A stretch of DNA of 64,000 nucleotides from an uncultured Pelagibacteraceae bacterium (GCA_902599495.1 CACKFY010000003.1:48204-112203); one strand, 5' to 3'; numbered from the stretch's first letter, positions 50,701 through 61,571 are shown. Numbers and translations: made by a program. The notes: generated by a model from the sequence alone, not told the origin.

Positions 50701-50841
50701 GGAATAACTATATTTGGTGGAATGCTTTTTTCCACTTTTTTTACTTTATATGTGATTCCAACGATTTATTCTATTATTGGAAAGAATACCCAAAGAATCG
50801 ATGCTGTTGAAATTGAATTAAATAAGCAGCTTAAAAAATAA
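47746..50841 (+). CDS. RND efflux pump, AcrB/HAE1-like inner-membrane subunit
   Basis: The 1031-residue protein shows the RND layout: TM1 at the N-terminus (LSIKRPVVASVMSLVLVIFG), two large periplasmic loops, and TM4 IGIVVDDAIVMLEN with the paired aspartates of the proton relay. Lysine in LIGLSAKNGILIVEFAN is the partner. It exports hydrophobic or amphipathic compounds with the adaptor and an outer-membrane channel. No TolC gene is adjacent, so a shared channel is likely. Confidence 0.95.
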   Translation: MFLTDLSIKRPVVASVMSLVLVIFGLFTFNEIPTDELPDVQPPVVTIQTEYKGASAEIIDTQITQRIEDFVGGTPGLETIDSFSEDESSRITLTFENNLDLDDVANDVRSSVARVLDNLPDGAEQPEIFKQSAGMRTTMWLSFSSDTMTDLELTDYADRYLTDLFSTVEGVGRVRLGGERDLSLRVWLDPIALAARDLTTQEVESVLRKENVEFPAGRIESKDVDLTIKLDKAYKNLESYKKLPLKRARDGSIITLSDVARVELGAESTRTLFKGNGKQVVGIGIYQQSDANTIKVANGIKNKIKEIRPGLPPGTSLEVSFDRSNYIKAAIKEVYKTLFIALILVTIIIYLFLGNIRALVVPLIALPVSLISTFLSIYFFNFSINLFTLMALVLAIGIVVDDAIVMLENIVRRIELGDTPLVAAYKGAKQVSFAIIATTVVLVAVFVPLVFIKGITGVLFTQTAITLASAVVISSFVALSLSPMIGSKVLRKNMNKSKIVIKFEKFLKNITSVYKQSLITWVRKRKIIISFLGIVLSLTIFLFNYAPKELIAPEDRGAFFVIVKAPQGSGFNFTKSKAEDIENLLLPSVGNGEYRKLILRVPGFGKSAKQVNSGFIIVLLEPWAKRDRHGVKIMRESFGKISQVPGVLAFPIMPQGIRTGGVESPVQFVILGNTYDQLIEWKNIIKKEARKNPGLTSIQDDFDLNKPQLNVQIDQKKAADLGVSTEDIGRTIETIFGSKRVTNFTRDGKEYSIILQGDIKDRQEPDSISKVFVRSNNNGKLVSVSNLIRYDEEGQSPFLARYNRQKAVTISARLVGDYSLDEALNFLVKVVENNVPEAKIAYKGESEEYKKTNTELYIIFILALVTAYLAMCAQFESWRHPLTIMLTVPLAILGGLLGILVVGSSLNIYSQIALIILIGLSAKNGILIVEFANQLRKEGKNLETSIIEAASIRFRPILMTSLSTIIGVLPLILGSGPGAASRLTVGITIFGGMLFSTFFTLYVIPTIYSIIGKNTQRIDAVEIELNKQLKK

Positions 50842-51430
50842 TATACTTATTTTTATCTAAGTTTTTTTTACAAGAAGTTAATTGCTTCCTATATTTTGAA
50901 GCCATTTCTTTTACTGACTTAGCGTAGATGATGGCTTTTTTATCTTTAGAATAATTTTTATAATCCCCCCAACCCTTGTAATAAGCTAAGTATTGTTTGT
51001 AAGCATTTTTTTTTGAAATTCTTAAAATCTTATTGGTTTTATTAATGTACCAGCCGATAAAATCAACCGAGTCTTTAAATCTCGCCCTTGTTGCTAAAGG
51101 ATTTTTAGTCTCTCTTTTATATTGTTCCCATGTTCCCTTTACAGCTTGTGAATATCCAAATGATGAAGAAGGTCTTTTAAAAGGGATAACCTTGAAGAGC
51201 TTTTTTCTTGGTGGTTTAGCCAACCAATTAAAGTCACTTTCTTTTTTTACAAAAGCTAATTGTAAATGTATTGGGGCTCCCCATTTTTCATAAGAGGCTT
51301 TGGTATGTTTATACCACAGATATCTTTCTTCAAATATTGCACAACTATTCTGAGTATTTTTTGGAATTGAAGAGCATGCTGATAAAATTAAAAAAATAAA
51401 TATAATTAATTTTTTTCTATAAAGAATCAC
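50831..51430 (-). CDS. Lytic transglycosylase-like (SLT) lipoprotein
   Basis: A signal peptide ends in lipobox LSAC (Cys19). The mature region has the SLT-type catalytic glutamate in VKKESDFN, followed by SSSFGYSQAVKGTWEQY, the SLT core. It would cleave peptidoglycan glycan strands at the outer or inner membrane face. The C-terminal half is lysine-rich. It converges with the RND gene by 11 bases. Confidence 0.8.
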   Translation of the reverse strand: MILYRKKLIIFIFLILSACSSIPKNTQNSCAIFEERYLWYKHTKASYEKWGAPIHLQLAFVKKESDFNWLAKPPRKKLFKVIPFKRPSSSFGYSQAVKGTWEQYKRETKNPLATRARFKDSVDFIGWYINKTNKILRISKKNAYKQYLAYYKGWGDYKNYSKDKKAIIYAKSVKEMASKYRKQLTSCKKNLDKNKYIIF

Positions 51431-51450
51431 TGATCAATTTATACTAAATA

Positions 51451-51942
51451 TTAATTAAGCTTTCTCCATTTTTCTGGGTTTAAAAATTTACCTTGCCACA
51501 AACCTAGCTTATTTTCTCTAGCGAAATCTTCATCAGGTATATATTCTTTTGAATATCGTCTATAAGCTACTGCATGACCGTTTCTAACCATCCACCGGTT
51601 AAGGTTTATTTTACCTTTGAAACACTTAGCTAAGTATCTTTTATATCTGTCCTTAGTGAGAGAAATACATTTAATTTTTGATCCTTTAACCTTGGCTTCT
51701 AAATTTTCTTTTGAATGCTTTCCGCAATAATAATTTTCATAAAATGTATAGCCTATAATTGATGAAATTTTAAGTTTTTCTTTTTTACATTTTTGTTTCA
51801 TTTCTGGAGCGTCTATACCCTCAAGTCTTATTTTATAATTATTAATATATACAGTATCGCCATCCACAACTTTAGGAATTCCAATTATCTCTTGGGCTAA
51901 AATGTTAGTGGAAAACATTAAAAATATTATTATTGTTCGCAT
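51451..51942 (-). CDS. Secreted staphylococcal-nuclease-like (SNase) protein
   Basis: After a signal peptide (about residues 1-17, ending AQ) comes an SNase domain: VVDGDTVYINNYKIRLEGIDAPE with the catalytic Asp/Arg region, then SLTKDRYKRYLAKC and NGHAVAYRRY. It probably degrades nucleic acid in the periplasm or outside, aiding phosphate or nucleotide recovery. Two cysteines may form a disulfide. It lies three bases upstream of the VanZ-like gene's end. Confidence 0.88.
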   Translation of the reverse strand: MRTIIIFLMFSTNILAQEIIGIPKVVDGDTVYINNYKIRLEGIDAPEMKQKCKKEKLKISSIIGYTFYENYYCGKHSKENLEAKVKGSKIKCISLTKDRYKRYLAKCFKGKINLNRWMVRNGHAVAYRRYSKEYIPDEDFARENKLGLWQGKFLNPEKWRKLN

Positions 51943-51945
51943 AAT

Positions 51946-52338
51946 TTAATTTTTTAACTTTTTAATAAAAATTAGTGTAAAAAAGGCAGATAAAACTCCT
52001 GCACTATTAGCAAATAGATCATTAAGTTCAAAAGCTCTGTTAGGAATTATTAAATGCAACAATTCAAATAAGACTGAAACACAAATTAAAAAAGGGAAAC
52101 TATAAATTATTTTTTTATGTTTGATGTGTATAATAAAACTAAGAATACCCAAATAAAAAAAGAATATCAGATGGTTAATTGAGGTACCGATTGGATTAGA
52201 AATTAGATTAGGTTGTTTTTCAAGATCACCATATAACAAAAAACCAATTAGACTACCTGGAAATAAGTATAAAATTAGCAACACTATTAAAGATAAATAG
52301 TATGTATGTTTTATTGCTTTAAATATAGTATATTTCAT
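51946..52338 (-). CDS. VanZ-like membrane protein
   Basis: Four hydrophobic segments and the motif INHLIFFFYLG followed by ELLHLIIPNRAFELNDLFANSAGV match VanZ-like proteins, where the E-x-x-Q/H-x-x-I-P-x-R-x-x-x-x-x-D pattern is diagnostic. The track start at 52386 overlaps the divergent gpmA; ATG 52338 (MKYTIF) removes that overlap and is preferred. The role of VanZ-like proteins outside glycopeptide resistance is unclear. Confidence 0.75.
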   Translation of the reverse strand: MKYTIFKAIKHTYYLSLIVLLILYLFPGSLIGFLLYGDLEKQPNLISNPIGTSINHLIFFFYLGILSFIIHIKHKKIIYSFPFLICVSVLFELLHLIIPNRAFELNDLFANSAGVLSAFFTLIFIKKLKN

Positions 52339-52378
52339 TTTGATATTATTATAGTACAAAATAATTGAATAAACTATT

Positions 52379-53098
52379 ATGAGCAAACTAATCCTTACTA
52401 GACATGGTCAAAGTATCTGGAATGCAGAAAATAGATTTACAGGATGGGTGGATATAGATCTATCAGAAAAAGGTGTTGAAGAAGCAGAAAAATCAGGAGA
52501 CCTGATAAAAAAGCTTAATATCAAAATTGATATTTCTTATACTTCTTTTTTAAAAAGAGCGATTAAAACTTTGACGACTATACTTCAAAAAAATGATCTT
52601 GAGCTTAAATTTAATACTGCTTGGCAGTTAAATGAGAGACATTACGGGTCATTAACTGGTCTTAATAAAGACGAAACTAAAAAAAAAATTGGTGAGGAAC
52701 AGTTTAAAAAATATAGAAGATCATGGGATATTCCTCCTCCCCCAATGCAAGAAGACAGTAAATATCTATCAAATTTCAGTCCATTAAATGGAAGTATTCC
52801 GATTGGAATGACTCCATTTGCTGAGTCTTTAAAAAATACTTATGAAAGAGTAATTCCTTTTTATGAAAATGAAATTAAAAAAAATCTTATTGAAGATAAA
52901 AATATTCTGGTTTCAGCACATGGAAACTCTTTAAGAGCGCTATTCAAATATTTATTCAAAATTTCAGATGAAAAAATTAATGAATTGGAAATTCCAACTG
53001 GCAATCCATTAGTGATTGAATTTGAAAAAAATTTAAAGATTGAAAAATATTTTTATTTAGATAGAGCAAGAGCCAAAAATATAATTTTTAATCAATAA
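52379..53098 (+). CDS. gpmA: 2,3-bisphosphoglycerate-dependent phosphoglycerate mutase
   Basis: The 239-residue protein has the phosphohistidine motif LTRHGQSIWN, the ERHYG loop, and SAHGNSLRA with the second histidine, as in dPGM. It interconverts 3- and 2-phosphoglycerate. It converges with murU by 11 bases. The order with murU and amgK is not functionally related. Confidence 0.95.
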   Translation: MSKLILTRHGQSIWNAENRFTGWVDIDLSEKGVEEAEKSGDLIKKLNIKIDISYTSFLKRAIKTLTTILQKNDLELKFNTAWQLNERHYGSLTGLNKDETKKKIGEEQFKKYRRSWDIPPPPMQEDSKYLSNFSPLNGSIPIGMTPFAESLKNTYERVIPFYENEIKKNLIEDKNILVSAHGNSLRALFKYLFKISDEKINELEIPTGNPLVIEFEKNLKIEKYFYLDRARAKNIIFNQ

Positions 53099-53786
53099 AA
53101 TCTAAATTAGAAATTTTATTATACATCTCTTCAGTGTTAAGATGGTAAAACTTTTGACTACTTTCTAAACCAGAAAGCTTATTATTGTTTATTAATTTGT
53201 TCCAAACTTCATTCATTGAAAAAACTTTTTTGTCAATCGGATCTAGATAGTTTCTGTGTAATAGTTGAAGGCCAGTAAAAATAAGATTGTTTTCAGTATC
53301 TTTGGAGACTATGTTATTTCTTAAATTAAAATCTCCTTTAAAAGAAGTGTCGAAAGATAGTCTTTTATTAACTAATAACAAACATGGTTTTTTAGTCTTG
53401 AAATAAATTTTCTCTAAAGATTTCATTTCGCTTGTATAATCTGTTGACCACAACGTATCTGGGTTTAAGACAAAAAAAGGATTTTTACCAAAAATTTTTG
53501 TTCCTTCTTTTACTCCACCACCGGTATCTAGTAGTAAATCTTTTTCATTCGAAATGATTATTTTTACTTTTGTTTTAAAATTTGAAACAAATTTTTCAAC
53601 TTGATCTGCTAGATAATGAACATTTATAGTTATTTGTTCTATCCCATAATTTTCTAAAAGATTAATAGATCTTTCTAATAAACTTTTACTTCTTACTTTT
53701 ATTAATGGTTTGGGTATTTTTAAGGTTAAAGGTTTCATTCGTGTTCCAAGTCCTGCGGCTAATATCATTGCATGTTTTACATTCAT
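53088..53786 (-). CDS. murU: N-acetylmuramate-1-phosphate uridylyltransferase-like (MurU)
   Basis: A nucleotidyltransferase opening with AMILAAGLGTRMKPLT and with LLLDTGGGVKEG, a pattern typical of MurU/HddC sugar-1-phosphate nucleotidyltransferases. Following amgK by a four-base overlap gives a well-known peptidoglycan-recycling pair, in which MurU makes UDP-MurNAc. The 232-residue length fits. An HddC-like function cannot be excluded. Confidence 0.82.
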   Translation of the reverse strand: MNVKHAMILAAGLGTRMKPLTLKIPKPLIKVRSKSLLERSINLLENYGIEQITINVHYLADQVEKFVSNFKTKVKIIISNEKDLLLDTGGGVKEGTKIFGKNPFFVLNPDTLWSTDYTSEMKSLEKIYFKTKKPCLLLVNKRLSFDTSFKGDFNLRNNIVSKDTENNLIFTGLQLLHRNYLDPIDKKVFSMNEVWNKLINNNKLSGLESSQKFYHLNTEEMYNKISNLDFID

Positions 53787-54745
53787 AAATTATTAATTTT
53801 TTTTAATTTTTTTATCTTTACGTGTTTGTTTAATAGTAATTGAAAATTTTTAAAAATGGGATTTTTAAGCCGTCTATTAATTAAACTCCAAGTGTGAGGT
53901 AAAAATCTCAAATAAAATGACTTATTATCCCTTTTGCTTAATCTAACAAATATTCCTAAAATTTTGAAATTTCTTTGAACTGATAAAATATCGTAATCGT
54001 TTTTTAAATTCTGAAAATTTTCTCCCTTAAATTTTGACTTTGAATAGTAAAATTTTAGAAGTTTATTTTGTAAATTAATAGGCAGTTTTATTCTAACATC
54101 ATCAATTAGTGAAGCTACATCGTAAAGAGGATTGCCAATTATTGCATCTTGGCTGTCAACCAAACCAAAAGTTTTTTTGTTAACCATAATGTTTGAAGCA
54201 TGAAAATCTCTATGTACAAAAGTATTATTTTTGAAATAAAGTTTTTTATAAATTTTATTTAGTTCTATTTTTAAAATTCTTTTAATTTTACTAATTTTTA
54301 AATTTTTTGAACTAAACTTGAGATACCAATCAAAAAACAAATCGGACTCTTTGTGAAGATTCTGTAAAGAATATTTTTGAAATTTAAATTTGTATTTTCC
54401 TAAATAGTAGTTTTTTTTAATCTTTATTTTTTGTAATTTCAAAATAATTTTTATTAAATCTTTATAATAATTAAATTTATTTCTTTTTTTTGAAATTATG
54501 TCGTAAAAGGATTTTTCCCCTAGGTCCGAAATTTCAATCATATTATGCTGATAATGATTACTTATGAGTTTAGGTGCATTAATTTTATTTTCCTTAAGAA
54601 TTTTATTTATTATTGCGTAAGAAATTAAATTTTTAAATTTTTCTTTATTGGCTTTGACTATAATTGAAGTTCTATTTCCTTTTTTCAATCTATAAAATTC
54701 TCTAAATGAAGCATCTCCAGAAATTTTTTTTAATCTATAATTCAT
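53783..54745 (-). CDS. amgK: Anomeric MurNAc/GlcNAc kinase-like (AmgK)
   Basis: An aminoglycoside-phosphotransferase-fold kinase of 320 residues: catalytic loop FVHRDFHASNIMVN (with the HxD variant HRDFH) and metal-binding LVDSQDAIIGNPLYDVASL. N-terminal RLKKISGDASFREFYRL matches AmgK, which phosphorylates MurNAc at C1. It overlaps tsaE by 11 bases and murU by four, the tsaE-amgK-murU order of many alphaproteobacteria. Confidence 0.85.
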   Translation of the reverse strand: MNYRLKKISGDASFREFYRLKKGNRTSIIVKANKEKFKNLISYAIINKILKENKINAPKLISNHYQHNMIEISDLGEKSFYDIISKKRNKFNYYKDLIKIILKLQKIKIKKNYYLGKYKFKFQKYSLQNLHKESDLFFDWYLKFSSKNLKISKIKRILKIELNKIYKKLYFKNNTFVHRDFHASNIMVNKKTFGLVDSQDAIIGNPLYDVASLIDDVRIKLPINLQNKLLKFYYSKSKFKGENFQNLKNDYDILSVQRNFKILGIFVRLSKRDNKSFYLRFLPHTWSLINRRLKNPIFKNFQLLLNKHVKIKKLKKINNL

Positions 54746-55184
54746 TAAAATCTTTCCATTTACCTGTTCCTAGTAGTTTTAGTTTTCTCTCATTATCATG
54801 TTGAGCATAGTCTAGATGAATTTCTAATTTATCAGATTTATGAATTTTTATTAAACTTGGCCATTCTATAATTTTTATAGCATTTTCATTTTCTTGAAAA
54901 ATGCCTAAATTATTTAGTTCTTTTTCATTCTTAAGTCTGTACAGATCGTAATGCATGATTTTATATTTCTTTAAATCGTACTCATATAACAAGTTAAAAG
55001 TAGGGCTTAATACTTCTGTAGCCTTTGAGCCTTCTTTTTTTTGTAAATAATTAATCAAATATCTTGTAAATGTAGTTTTTCCAACTCCAATTTCTCCTGT
55101 CAAAAAAATACAGTCTTTTTCTTTTAAGTGATCTGCTACTTTTTCTGAAAGCGAGTTGAGTTGATCTAAAGATTTTATAATCAT
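54735..55184 (-). CDS. tsaE: tRNA threonylcarbamoyladenosine biosynthesis ATPase TsaE
   Basis: A P-loop ATPase of 149 residues with GEIGVGKTTFTRYL and the Walker B-like HYDLYRL segment, typical of TsaE (YjeE). It assists TsaB/D in t6A37 modification of tRNAs. It leads the three-gene unit and starts 11 bases downstream of ahcY on the same strand, so ahcY might share the transcript. Confidence 0.93.
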   Translation of the reverse strand: MIIKSLDQLNSLSEKVADHLKEKDCIFLTGEIGVGKTTFTRYLINYLQKKEGSKATEVLSPTFNLLYEYDLKKYKIMHYDLYRLKNEKELNNLGIFQENENAIKIIEWPSLIKIHKSDKLEIHLDYAQHDNERKLKLLGTGKWKDFNEL

Positions 55185-55195
55185 TAGCTACTAGT

Positions 55196-56488
<1,293 letters not shown>

Positions 56489-56531
56489 TCATCGGTTTTT
56501 AACAATATAAACTACCCTAATCAAGTAAGAT

Positions 56532-58052
56532 CTAGGATAAAATTTTTGGTAACAAGACTTTTACCTGAGCCCCTTTTTGATTTATTCTATTTGATGCGGC
56601 TATAGCCCCCTTATGCAGCTCTACTATGTTTTTAGCAATATTTAAGCCTAAGCCAGAATGTTCTCCAAACTTTGATGGTCTGTTACTATAAAATCTTTTG
56701 AAGATTTTTTGTGGGGCGGCTTCAGTAAAACCAGGTCCTTGGTCTTTTATAGTCATTACAAAATTATTTGACGTTTCTGTAAGGTCAATTTCAATCTTTT
56801 GTTTGTCCGAACTAAAAGAAATAGCATTATCAAGTAGATTAGCTATGACTTGCTCAAGTCTATTTTCAATGCCAATTATGAAGTAGTTCTTTTCATCTTT
56901 ATTTGAAAAATTTGTTAGTATCTCTATGTTTTTGTTTTGGTTTACAAGATCTTGTTTGAAATCTTCAACTACATTTAAGATAATTTTCATTAAATTAACT
57001 TTTATCATTTTTTCTCGGGATAACGATGCCTCATCTTTAAGCATTTGAGAATAATCTGTAATCAATCTTTCAATTCTTTCAACATCATGATTAATTATCT
57101 CAAATAATTTATTTCTGTCTTTTGGATTCTCTGTTTTATCTAGCAGCTCCGATGCACCTTTTAATGAAGCTAGCGGATTTCTAATTTCATGGGCTAAGTC
57201 CGTGGAAAATGTTTCTGCTCTAGTAGTTCTTTTTTGGAGCTCTTTTGTCATTTCGTCTATTGATTTTGTTAATTTTCCTACTTCATCTTCTCTAACAAAA
57301 AATTTTTGTATATCAATATTTTGATCTGACTTATTTTTAATGGCTTCTGTAAAAGAAACTAAAAATTCAATTGGTTTTAATATATATTTATTTAAGAACA
57401 TTGAAAAAATCAAAATAACTAACGCTATTGCTAAAACAGTTCTGATTATAAAATTTTTTCTTTCTGAGACAGCTATTAAAATATCGTTGGCTTCATTGGT
57501 GACAACTATATAGCCAGCTGTATCATCTTTTAATCTAAGCTCACTAATAGTAGTAACAAAAAAAGAGTTGTTGATTTTATTTTCAATAGTAATTGGTTGA
57601 TTTTTATATTTATTTTTAATTATATTTGGTATCGAATTTTTTTCAGAACCATCTTCTGATAAAGGTTTTCTCTCAATTTGTTTTCTTACAACCCCTTCTT
57701 CTATGACTTCATCTGATTTTTCAAAAACACTTGTATCTAAATCTAATATATTCGTGTCTCCTATCAAGTTGGCATTCTTAGAAAAAAATTGAACTCTATC
57801 AAGGCCTTGAAAAAGGAACCTAGTGGACAATAAGAACTGTTTAATGCCCTCTTCATCAAACTCAACACCTAATCTTTCAATATGATCTGAAGTGTTATTT
57901 ATTATTATGAAATGATTAGATGAAACTTTTTTTACTAAATTAGGCTGTATTGCATTAAGGTAAAAGATAGTTAATAGTCCCAAAACAGAAAATATCGAAA
58001 AATTAAAAAGTAAGAATTTTCTTAAAATTGATGATTTTTTTTTCTTTTTCAT
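56532..58052 (-). CDS. chvG: ChvG-like sensor histidine kinase
   Basis: Two membrane segments (about 13-32 and 205-222) flank a periplasmic domain of about 170 residues with RLGVEFDEEGIKQF, as in ChvG/ExoS kinases. HAMP, then HisKA with DLAHEIRNPLASLKG, and the ATPase with NLLDNAISFS, DQGPGF and SGLGLNI follow. In alphaproteobacteria ChvG senses acid or envelope stress. It overlaps chvI's stop by one base and forms a two-component operon. Confidence 0.87.
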   Translation of the reverse strand: MKKKKKSSILRKFLLFNFSIFSVLGLLTIFYLNAIQPNLVKKVSSNHFIIINNTSDHIERLGVEFDEEGIKQFLLSTRFLFQGLDRVQFFSKNANLIGDTNILDLDTSVFEKSDEVIEEGVVRKQIERKPLSEDGSEKNSIPNIIKNKYKNQPITIENKINNSFFVTTISELRLKDDTAGYIVVTNEANDILIAVSERKNFIIRTVLAIALVILIFSMFLNKYILKPIEFLVSFTEAIKNKSDQNIDIQKFFVREDEVGKLTKSIDEMTKELQKRTTRAETFSTDLAHEIRNPLASLKGASELLDKTENPKDRNKLFEIINHDVERIERLITDYSQMLKDEASLSREKMIKVNLMKIILNVVEDFKQDLVNQNKNIEILTNFSNKDEKNYFIIGIENRLEQVIANLLDNAISFSSDKQKIEIDLTETSNNFVMTIKDQGPGFTEAAPQKIFKRFYSNRPSKFGEHSGLGLNIAKNIVELHKGAIAASNRINQKGAQVKVLLPKILS

Positions 58053-58750
58053 TAACTAACATTCCATCTATATCCACTTCCATATCTTGTTTCAATTGCT
58101 GAAAATTTCTCGTCTACCTTTTTGAATTTTTTTCGAATTCTTTTCACGTGGCTATCAATAGTTCTATCCTCAATTTCAGTGTTTTCTTTATAAGCAATAT
58201 CCATTAAATGAGCTCTTTCTTTGATTACACCTGGTCTTTTAGCTAATTCTTTAACTATAAGAAATTCTGTGGTCGTAAGTTTATCTGGTAAAGCCTTGCC
58301 ATTCCATTCGCACTCCAATTGGGATGGGTCTAGTTTTAATTTCCCGTGAGTTATTATATTTTTAGTATCTTCTACCTTATCTGCTTTTTTTCTTAATTGA
58401 ACTCTGATTCTCTCTACTAAAATTTTCATTGAAAAACCGCCAGATTTTTTTACAAAATCATCAGCTCCAAGTTTTAATCCAAGTAACTCGTCTACTTCTT
58501 CATCTTTAGAGGTTAAAAATATAATAGGGATAGACATTTTTTTTCTTATTTTTTTTAATAATTCCTCACCATCCATTCTGGGCATTTTAATATCTAAAAT
58601 AGCAAGATCTGGAGGATTTCGAGTAAGACCTATTAGTGCAGACTCTCCGTCTATGTATGTTTGTACTTTAAAGCCTTCTCTTTCTAAAGCTATGCTTATA
58701 CTTGTCAAAAGATTTCTATCATCATCTACTAAAGCTATTGTGTGACTCAT
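58052..58750 (-). CDS. chvI: ChvI-like OmpR-family response regulator
   Basis: The receiver domain has acidic pocket VDDDRNL, phosphoacceptor [11 protein letters not shown] and lysine in LTSKDE. The C-terminal winged helix ends [15 protein letters not shown] and RYGSGYRWN. It is 232 residues and is directly followed by the kinase gene, so the pair matches ChvI/ChvG. Targets in this genome are unknown, though envelope genes are likely. Confidence 0.88.
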   Translation of the reverse strand: MSHTIALVDDDRNLLTSISIALEREGFKVQTYIDGESALIGLTRNPPDLAILDIKMPRMDGEELLKKIRKKMSIPIIFLTSKDEEVDELLGLKLGADDFVKKSGGFSMKILVERIRVQLRKKADKVEDTKNIITHGKLKLDPSQLECEWNGKALPDKLTTTEFLIVKELAKRPGVIKERAHLMDIAYKENTEIEDRTIDSHVKRIRKKFKKVDEKFSAIETRYGSGYRWNVS

Positions 58751-58799
58751 AATTAATTTATCATAATCAAATTGTCAAAATTTAGGCGACAATTTTTTA

Positions 58800-61571
58800 T
58801 TAATGTGCCTCTCCCCAATTATATCCTGAATTCACACTTACTTCCAATGGAATTGAAAACATGTGGTGCTCAGAAGATGAGACTGATGTCATAACCTTTT
58901 TGATCAATTTCTCATTGCTTTTTTGATCATTTTTTGTGCTTTCAAATACAAGCTCATCATGAATTTGAAGTAACATCTTTGCACTTATTTTATTTTCTTT
59001 TTCTATCATTTTATCAATATCAATCATCGCCAATCTTATTATATCTGCAGCGGATCCTTGTATTGGAGCATTAATTGCTGCTCTTTCTTGAAATGATCTA
59101 ACACTAAAATTTTTATCATTTATATTTCTCAAGTGAATTTTTCTTCCAAAAATATTATTTACATATCCATTTTTCCTACAAAATTTTATTGTAGTGTTCA
59201 TATAATCTTTAATTTCGGGAAACTTTTTAAAATATTCATTTATAAAATTTTGAGCTTCATTATTTGATACTGAAATTTGTTTTGCTAAACCATATTGAGT
59301 TATGCCGTATATAATCCCAAAATTAATTGCTTTTGCTTTTCTTCTCAAATCTTCGTTTATTTTGTTAATGGGCGCGTTAAACACCTGACTAGCAGTCAAG
59401 GAATGAATATCTATATTGTTTTTAAAAGCTTTTTTAAGTTCTTTTACATCTGCCATGTCAGCAAGTATTCGCATTTCAATTTGATTGTAATCAGCAGAAA
59501 TTAAAACGTTACCTTTATCGGCGATAAATGCTTTTCTAATTTCTTTTCCATCAGCAGACTTTATTGGAATATTTTGTAAGTTTGGGTCGCTTGATGCAAG
59601 TCTGCCGGTATTAGTTGCTGCTAGTAAAAATGAAGTATGAACTCTTTTTGTTTTTCGATTTATATGATCCTGTAAAGCATCGGTATAAGTGCTTTTTAAT
59701 TTAGAGTCTTGTCTCCATTCTAATACTAATTTTGGAAATTTATGGCCTGTTAACGCAAGATCTTCAAGTATTTTAGCACTTGTTGCTAAGCTACCTTTCT
59801 TTGTTTTTTTCAGTTTTGTAATTTTCAAGTCATTATAAATTATTTCTCCTAGTTGTTTTGGTGAACCTATATTAAATTTTTTACCTGAAATTTTAAAAAT
59901 CTCTTTTTCTTTTTTTACGAGTCTTTCCTCAAATTTTTTAGATAATTTTTTTAAATAAATATCATCAATTTTTATTCCACTCATTTCTAATTTCGATAAT
60001 AATTTGATCATAGGTTTTTCAAATACTTCATAAATTTTATTAAGTTTTTCGTTATCAACTCTATCTTTTAAAATATTATAGAGTCTTAGGGTAACATCAG
60101 CATCTTCTGCTGCATATTTAGTGGCATCTTTTAGATTTACCTCTGAAAAACTTAATTGTTTTTTACCTGATCCTACTACTTCTTTATATGTAATTGTTTT
60201 ATGGCCCAGGTGTATCTCCGATAAGATATCCATATTATGTCTGTTATTTCCTGCATCCAAAGTATACGAAAGAAGCATAGTGTCTTCTATTGGCTCAATT
60301 TCAATTCCATATTTTTTAAATATCATGAAATCATATTTGATATTTTGACCAACTTTTTTAATACTTGAGTCCTCAAGAATTTTTTTAATCTTTTTTAAAA
60401 CTAAATCTTTGTTCAAATTTTTTACATTTTTATGTGCTATGGGAATATAATACGCTTCGTTTGTATCACAACAAAAAGAAATACCCACTAGCTCAGCATC
60501 GATAGGGTTAAGCGAGGAGGTTTCACAATCAACTGAGATTATAGATTTTTCATACAATTTATTAATTAAATTATCTAGGTCTATTTCTTTTAATATATTT
60601 TTATAATTGTTTATGTCTACTTTTGTAGTTTTAGATTGTTCTTCTTTTCCTTTTTTCTCACTCTCAGTGCTTTCACCATAGAAATTAATGGCCAAACTTA
60701 ATAATCTGTTAAACTCCATCTCTCTTAAAAAATTAAATAAATTTTCTTTATTTACATCTTTTAAGATAAAACTACTCAGCTCATCTTTAACTGGAACATT
60801 AGATTTTAAAGTTACCAGTTCTCTACTCAACAAAGCTTTTTCTTTGTTTTCTATTAATGTTTCTCTCCTTTTATTTTGTTTAATCTCTGAAGCATTATTT
60901 AATAGAGTGTCTAAATCTTTATATCTATTAATAAGTTCTGCAGCTGTTTTAATACCAATGCCTGGTACTCCGGGAATATTATCTGATGAGTCTCCAGCTA
61001 ATGACTGAACGTCTATCACTTGATCTGGTTTAACTCCAAATTTTTCTATTACCTCTTTTTCTCCAATAATCTTATTTTTCATTGGATCGTACAGCCTAAT
61101 ATTTTTTGAAACGAGCTGCATTAAATCCTTATCGGACGAGATAACTGTAACTTTAGCTCCCAATTTAGTAATTTGTTTTGCGTAAGTTGCTATTAAATCA
61201 TCTGCTTCATAGTTTAATAATTCTATTGAAGGCAAATTAAAGGCTTTTACTGATTTTCTTATATATTCGAATTGAGGCGCTAAATCCTCGGGTGCCTCAC
61301 TTCTGTTTGCTTTATAATCTTTATATATTTCATTTCGAAAATTTTTTCTTGCAGAGTCAAAGATAACTGCAAAGTGTGTTGGTCTCTCTTTGCTATCATC
61401 AGCTCTTGAATCTTCTAATAATTTGAATAGCATAGAACAAAAACCGCTTACCGCACCAGTTGGTAAACCGTCACTTTTTCTTGAAAGAGGTGGCAAAGCG
61501 TAATAGGCTCTGAAAATATAACCTGAGCCATCAATTAAATAAAAATGGTCTGAATTTTTAATTTTACTCAT
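58800..61571 (-). CDS. polA: DNA polymerase I
   Basis: All three domains are present in 923 residues: 5' flap nuclease (LIDGSGYIFRAYYALPP, SLAGDSSDNIPGVPGIG), 3'-5' proofreading with intact exo motif SVDCETSSLNP and YAAEDADVTLRLY, and polymerase motifs ADYNQIEMRILAD, NFGIIYGITQYGLA and QIHDELVFE. It fills gaps in repair and removes RNA primers. Proofreading seems active, unlike in some A/T-rich bacteria where it is lost. Confidence 0.97.
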   Translation of the reverse strand: MSKIKNSDHFYLIDGSGYIFRAYYALPPLSRKSDGLPTGAVSGFCSMLFKLLEDSRADDSKERPTHFAVIFDSARKNFRNEIYKDYKANRSEAPEDLAPQFEYIRKSVKAFNLPSIELLNYEADDLIATYAKQITKLGAKVTVISSDKDLMQLVSKNIRLYDPMKNKIIGEKEVIEKFGVKPDQVIDVQSLAGDSSDNIPGVPGIGIKTAAELINRYKDLDTLLNNASEIKQNKRRETLIENKEKALLSRELVTLKSNVPVKDELSSFILKDVNKENLFNFLREMEFNRLLSLAINFYGESTESEKKGKEEQSKTTKVDINNYKNILKEIDLDNLINKLYEKSIISVDCETSSLNPIDAELVGISFCCDTNEAYYIPIAHKNVKNLNKDLVLKKIKKILEDSSIKKVGQNIKYDFMIFKKYGIEIEPIEDTMLLSYTLDAGNNRHNMDILSEIHLGHKTITYKEVVGSGKKQLSFSEVNLKDATKYAAEDADVTLRLYNILKDRVDNEKLNKIYEVFEKPMIKLLSKLEMSGIKIDDIYLKKLSKKFEERLVKKEKEIFKISGKKFNIGSPKQLGEIIYNDLKITKLKKTKKGSLATSAKILEDLALTGHKFPKLVLEWRQDSKLKSTYTDALQDHINRKTKRVHTSFLLAATNTGRLASSDPNLQNIPIKSADGKEIRKAFIADKGNVLISADYNQIEMRILADMADVKELKKAFKNNIDIHSLTASQVFNAPINKINEDLRRKAKAINFGIIYGITQYGLAKQISVSNNEAQNFINEYFKKFPEIKDYMNTTIKFCRKNGYVNNIFGRKIHLRNINDKNFSVRSFQERAAINAPIQGSAADIIRLAMIDIDKMIEKENKISAKMLLQIHDELVFESTKNDQKSNEKLIKKVMTSVSSSEHHMFSIPLEVSVNSGYNWGEAH